The notes under the pieces: model-generated
The model's database searches: none
Told to the model about the DNA's origin: nothing
Seen by the model: the letters and a program-made list of their open reading frames with translations, nothing else
Part shown: positions 63,985-64,000 of the stretch, piece after piece
Numbering within the stretch: position 1 is the first letter of the stretch
How the letters are laid out: every line of letters starts with the position of its first letter
Source: Acidobacteriota bacterium
Lineage (GTDB): Bacteria > Acidobacteriota > Terriglobia > Terriglobales > Acidobacteriaceae
Assembly: GCA_021818105.1 (NCBI GenBank)
Contig: JAKAFB010000006.1
Span: 37,609-101,608 of the forward strand
DNA length: 64,000 bases
Direction: 5' to 3'
Position numbers and translations under genes: made by a program

Positions 63985-64000
63985 GGCGGAGAGACAGGGA
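63985..64000 (-). tRNA. 3' end of a tRNA-Ser (rest outside window)
   Basis: The right edge reads TGGCGGAGAGACAGGG, the reverse complement of the T-arm and acceptor end of a typical tRNA-Ser (…CCTGTCTCTCCGCCA) with encoded CCA. Only about 16 bases are inside the window, so the isotype is inferred from the acceptor sequence. Its 3' end faces the integrase remnant. Confidence 0.6.

Overview
This 64 kb window is ordinary-looking bacterial chromosome, high in G+C and densely coded. It fits an acidobacterium of the Terriglobia/Acidobacteriaceae type. That placement is inference from gene-family resemblance: the SCO protein with a CusF-like front end, the YVTN lipoprotein, the N-terminal scrap of an acidobacterial-style integrase, several GTG/TTG starts and a Gram-negative envelope gene set. 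No database search was possible. There is no CRISPR array, no intact prophage and no intact transposon.

Left part (1-23.5 kb). The window opens inside an AddAB-like recombination pair on the minus strand; the helicase runs off the left edge. It is followed by a SCO/CusF copper lipoprotein, an MsbA-like ABC exporter, an IclR regulator, the phospholipid pair gpsA-plsY and a STAS protein. Then come rarA overlapping a TrmH-family rRNA methyltransferase, a Sua5-type tRNA-modification enzyme, YdcF and DUF92 membrane proteins, a secreted GH31 glycosidase, a YVTN beta-propeller lipoprotein, tlyA and nadK.

Middle (23.5-46.4 kb). An NtrC-type response regulator, its histidine kinase and a proline-rich lipoprotein form one operon. 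Next are the ABC-F protein uup, a rhodanese, an M20 dipeptidase overlapping a mobA-like gene, a solitary MlaF-like ATPase with an altered signature motif, a polyprenyl glycosylphosphotransferase that starts exopolysaccharide synthesis, nadE and a DsbA-like protein. A minus-strand run purC-cvpA-fis-like-HAD-secretin ends in an orphan TPR-secretin. smc carries a large acidic insertion in its ATPase head. Between purC and smc lies the most puzzling interval: on the plus strand a 47-codon ORF with a TGTGA-N6-TCACA palindrome over its start, a long hairpin beginning at its stop codon, and a strong intrinsic terminator.

Right part (46.6-64 kb). oxyR with both redox cysteines, an orphan Flp-type pilin, recQ, two cyclophilins (cytosolic and exported), a secreted S10 carboxypeptidase, an ECF sigma/anti-sigma pair, an Slt70-like lytic transglycosylase, a small cysteine-rich protein, tRNA-Leu(UAA), a three-gene ABC/HlyD export operon and a Bax-inhibitor-1 membrane protein. 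The right edge is an eroded integration scar: the 3' end of a tRNA-Ser, a frameshifted P4-type integrase without its catalytic domain, and the N-terminal remnant of a second integrase.

Functionally the window mixes genome maintenance (AddAB-like, RarA, Smc, RecQ), NAD and purine metabolism, envelope biogenesis and stress signalling. No obvious defence island is present; the strongest candidates for something undescribed are the 42.2-42.5 kb element and the SMC head insertion.
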